14,830 bases of DNA from an uncultured bacterium (lineage in GTDB: Bacteria > Cyanobacteriota > Vampirovibrionia > Gastranaerophilales > Gastranaerophilaceae). The notes under the pieces were generated by a model that worked only from the letters and a program-made list of their open reading frames with translations, was not told the DNA's origin and did no database searches. The DNA is taken from positions 1 through 14,830 of the forward strand of contig CACXAK010000011.1 in NCBI GenBank assembly GCA_902765655.1. The letters run 5' to 3'. Position numbers and translations under genes: made by a program. The stretch's first letter is position 1. Each line of letters starts with the position of its first letter. Shown here piece by piece: positions 13,478 to 14,830 of the stretch.

Positions 13478-13510
13478 AAAAAGACCTTTCATTTTGAAAG
13501 GTCTTTTTTT
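13478..13510 (+). terminator. Terminator of the thioredoxin-like gene
   Basis: Perfect 13-bp arms AAAAAGACCTTTC and GAAAGGTCTTTTT surround ATTTT. The T-run continues to 13510. Confidence 0.92.
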
Positions 13511-13517
13511 GTAAGTG

Positions 13518-13545
13518 TTGAATAATAATTTTTATGATGTATAAT
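13518..13545 (+). promoter_or_regulatory. Predicted promoter of the SPAFTGA gene
   Basis: TTGAAT (13518-13523), a 16-bp spacer and consensus TATAAT (13540-13545), just after the preceding terminator. It would give a long leader of about 165 nt. Confidence 0.5.
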
Positions 13546-13638
13546 AAATTTGTTTCTGCTTATATATCACAAAATATAAAACCAGATAAGTAGTAGCGGG
13601 GGATATTCATAGATTCCATTTTAAATAAAAAGCTTAAC

Positions 13639-13659
13639 ATTTATTAATATTTAATAAAT
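13639..13659. repeat. AT-rich inverted repeat in the SPAFTGA gene leader
   Basis: Perfect 9-bp arms ATTTATTAA and TTAATAAAT around TAT. It lies about 60 bp before the gene start. All A/T, so the hairpin is weak, and a DNA-binding site is equally possible. Confidence 0.35.
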
Positions 13660-13716
13660 TTATAGCAATTTTTAAATTGATTTGGTTTCTATATATATGG
13701 AAGGTTTATAGGTAGT

Positions 13717-14830
13717 ATGAAAGTAGATATTGTAAATCAGAATTGTCAGGTAGGTTTGACTGCGCATAATAATAATGTGCAAAGTCATAAACATGCTCAA
13801 AGCCGTGCATACTTGGGTGCATCTCCGGCATTTACAGGTGCTAAGTTATCAGAAATTCAAAAACTGATACTGAAAATGATGCCTAAAGGAGAGCAACGCT
13901 GGTTTAATGTCTTGAATAAAATTCAGGATTTTTCCAAAGGTGAAATGGGTGGTATAGTTATTACGGCTGCCGGTACAGGTTTAGTTGCACCGTTACCGAT
14001 TGCATTCAATCCTTTTGTAAAAGCAAAACCTGATGCAACTGAAGAAGAAAAAGCTGAAGTTAGCCGAACTAAGCAATATACTGCTTGGAGGCAGCCGATT
14101 TCCGCTGTTTTGGCAATTTTAATTCAGGCAAGTGTTCAAAAACCTATAGATAAGTTCTTGCAGAATTTGACTAATGACAAAGATACTGCGAATATATTTA
14201 AGTCAAAAGTATTAAATCAATTTAGGTCAAAAGTATTAAATCAAGCATCATTGAATGATGAAAAATATCTTGAGCGTAAAATCAGAAAAAGCAAAATGGC
14301 TATTGAAGGTCTTGAATTAGATGGTAAAAAAGTCAAAATATATGCAAAGGATATTGAACAATTAATTCAAGATAAGAAAATTCATCTTGAAGATATTGAG
14401 TTAAAAGATGATAATGGCGTTTTGATTAAAGACGAAAAAGGGAATATAAAAACCCGCAAGGAAACGGTAGAAGAAGCTAAAGAAAGAATAATATTAAAAG
14501 AAAAAGAAAGAATTATAACAAAACAAAAAAATGCAATAATTGAAAGTCTTAAAAAAGACGGTACCATTAAAATGGGTAAATATTTGATAAAAGATGCTGA
14601 TGTTGCTCGGGTTGTTAATAATAATATTGATGATTATATAAGAGCCGCAAAAGATTTGAGAATCCCAACAGAAAAATTAAAAGCTCATGCTTGGGATGGT
14701 GCTGACTTTATAGAAAATGAAACTGAGCTGAGAAAAATTTTAGGCAAAGATAAACTTGATGCATTACCAAAAATTTCTTCCGGTTCAAAAGATATAGATC
14801 CAAGTGCTCTTAAAGAATATTTAGAAAACC
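13717..14830 (+). CDS. Large lineage-specific protein with SPAFTGA motif, 3' end outside the window
   Basis: An open frame of 371 codons runs off the window. A polar N terminus rich in Asn, Gln and His (1-35) ends in SPAFTGAKLS (36-45). Next come LMPKGEQ-like KMMPKGEQRWFNVLNKIQ and a hydrophobic stretch at 79-98 (GIVITAAGTGLVAPLPIAF), then FNPFVKAKPD, YTAWRQPISAVLAILIQASV (121-140) and a long charged helical region to 300 with DGKKVKIYAKDI and KERIILKEKERIITKQK. The GTGLVAPLPIAFNP and YTAWRQPISAV blocks remind me of a hypothetical family common in Gastranaerophilales, unverified. An 8-residue tandem duplication (FKSKVLNQ, FRSKVLNQ) lies at 161-176. The start at 13717 has only a distant GGAAGG (13699-13704), 12 nt away, and no in-frame alternative nearby. 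A tiny MEGL reading frame (13697-13711) precedes it. The function is unknown. Confidence 0.8.
   Translation, partial: MKVDIVNQNCQVGLTAHNNNVQSHKHAQSRAYLGASPAFTGAKLSEIQKLILKMMPKGEQRWFNVLNKIQDFSKGEMGGIVITAAGTGLVAPLPIAFNPFVKAKPDATEEEKAEVSRTKQYTAWRQPISAVLAILIQASVQKPIDKFLQNLTNDKDTANIFKSKVLNQFRSKVLNQASLNDEKYLERKIRKSKMAIEGLELDGKKVKIYAKDIEQLIQDKKIHLEDIELKDDNGVLIKDEKGNIKTRKETVEEAKERIILKEKERIITKQKNAIIESLKKDGTIKMGKYLIKDADVARVVNNNIDDYIRAAKDLRIPTEKLKAHAWDGADFIENETELRKILGKDKLDALPKISSGSKDIDPSALKEYLEN
14197..14244 (+). repeat. 24-bp in-frame tandem duplication
   Basis: Units 14197-14220 and 14221-14244 differ by one base (TTTAAGTC versus TTTAGGTC at the start). They encode FKSKVLNQ then FRSKVLNQ. The near identity implies a recent event. 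Confidence 0.9.

Noticed and set aside
14382..14567. 61-residue minus-strand reading frame
   Set aside because: It is a shadow of the large plus-strand gene that runs past the window end.
1..14830. CRISPR array, insertion sequence or intact prophage
   Set aside because: No regularly spaced direct repeats, no transposase-like or integrase-like protein and no structural phage genes beyond the single MuF-like module were seen.

Overview
The window is a low-GC bacterial chromosome segment with compact housekeeping genes, strong Shine-Dalgarno (SD) sites and many clear intrinsic terminators. Two traits suggest a gut-type non-photosynthetic cyanobacterial relative (Gastranaerophilales, 'Melainabacteria'). 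One is a prepilin leader ending K-A before FTLSELLIALGVIGV. The other is a set of otherwise unrelated small proteins carrying an F-G or F-T-G motif near the N terminus (TPTFGA, NQNFGM, SPAFTGA). This placement is inference from remembered family features, not from a search.

Layout. 1-622: Lys/Glu/Ala-rich helical protein, possibly cut off upstream. 665-1930 (-): seryl-tRNA synthetase, divergent from 2046-2588 (+) 3-methyladenine DNA glycosylase I, which looks leaderless. 2651-3835 (+): phosphopentomutase. 3836-5501: an accessory insert between housekeeping genes. It holds a MuF-like protein with a polymorphic-toxin-type C terminus (4001-4993), a tiny Cys-rich membrane protein 2 bp downstream that is a candidate immunity protein (4996-5247), and 300 bp of non-coding or decayed sequence. 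5554-5730 (+): a 58-residue single-cluster ferredoxin. 5804-7258 (-): a large prepilin-like protein with a Cys-rich repeat block. 7387-7788 (-): small TPTFGA protein. 7889-9607 (-): sensor histidine kinase with a degenerate receiver domain, also apparently leaderless. 9717-11222 (+): lysyl-tRNA synthetase. 11361-11711 (+): small QNFGMA protein. 11783-12685 (-): sigma-70 family factor, divergent from 12917-13459 (+), a membrane-tethered thioredoxin-like protein. 13717-14830 (+): start of a large SPAFTGA protein that runs off the window.

How they relate. Most genes are single transcription units with their own promoter and terminator. The clearest functional pair is 4001-5247, read here as a phage-derived toxin with its immunity partner. 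Its promoter overlaps a dyad, and its SD can be sequestered only in transcripts that read through from upstream, which would keep an acquired toxin silent unless its own promoter fires. The Cys-rich pilin and the exported thioredoxin could belong to one extracytoplasmic disulfide economy, but nothing in the sequence links them directly.
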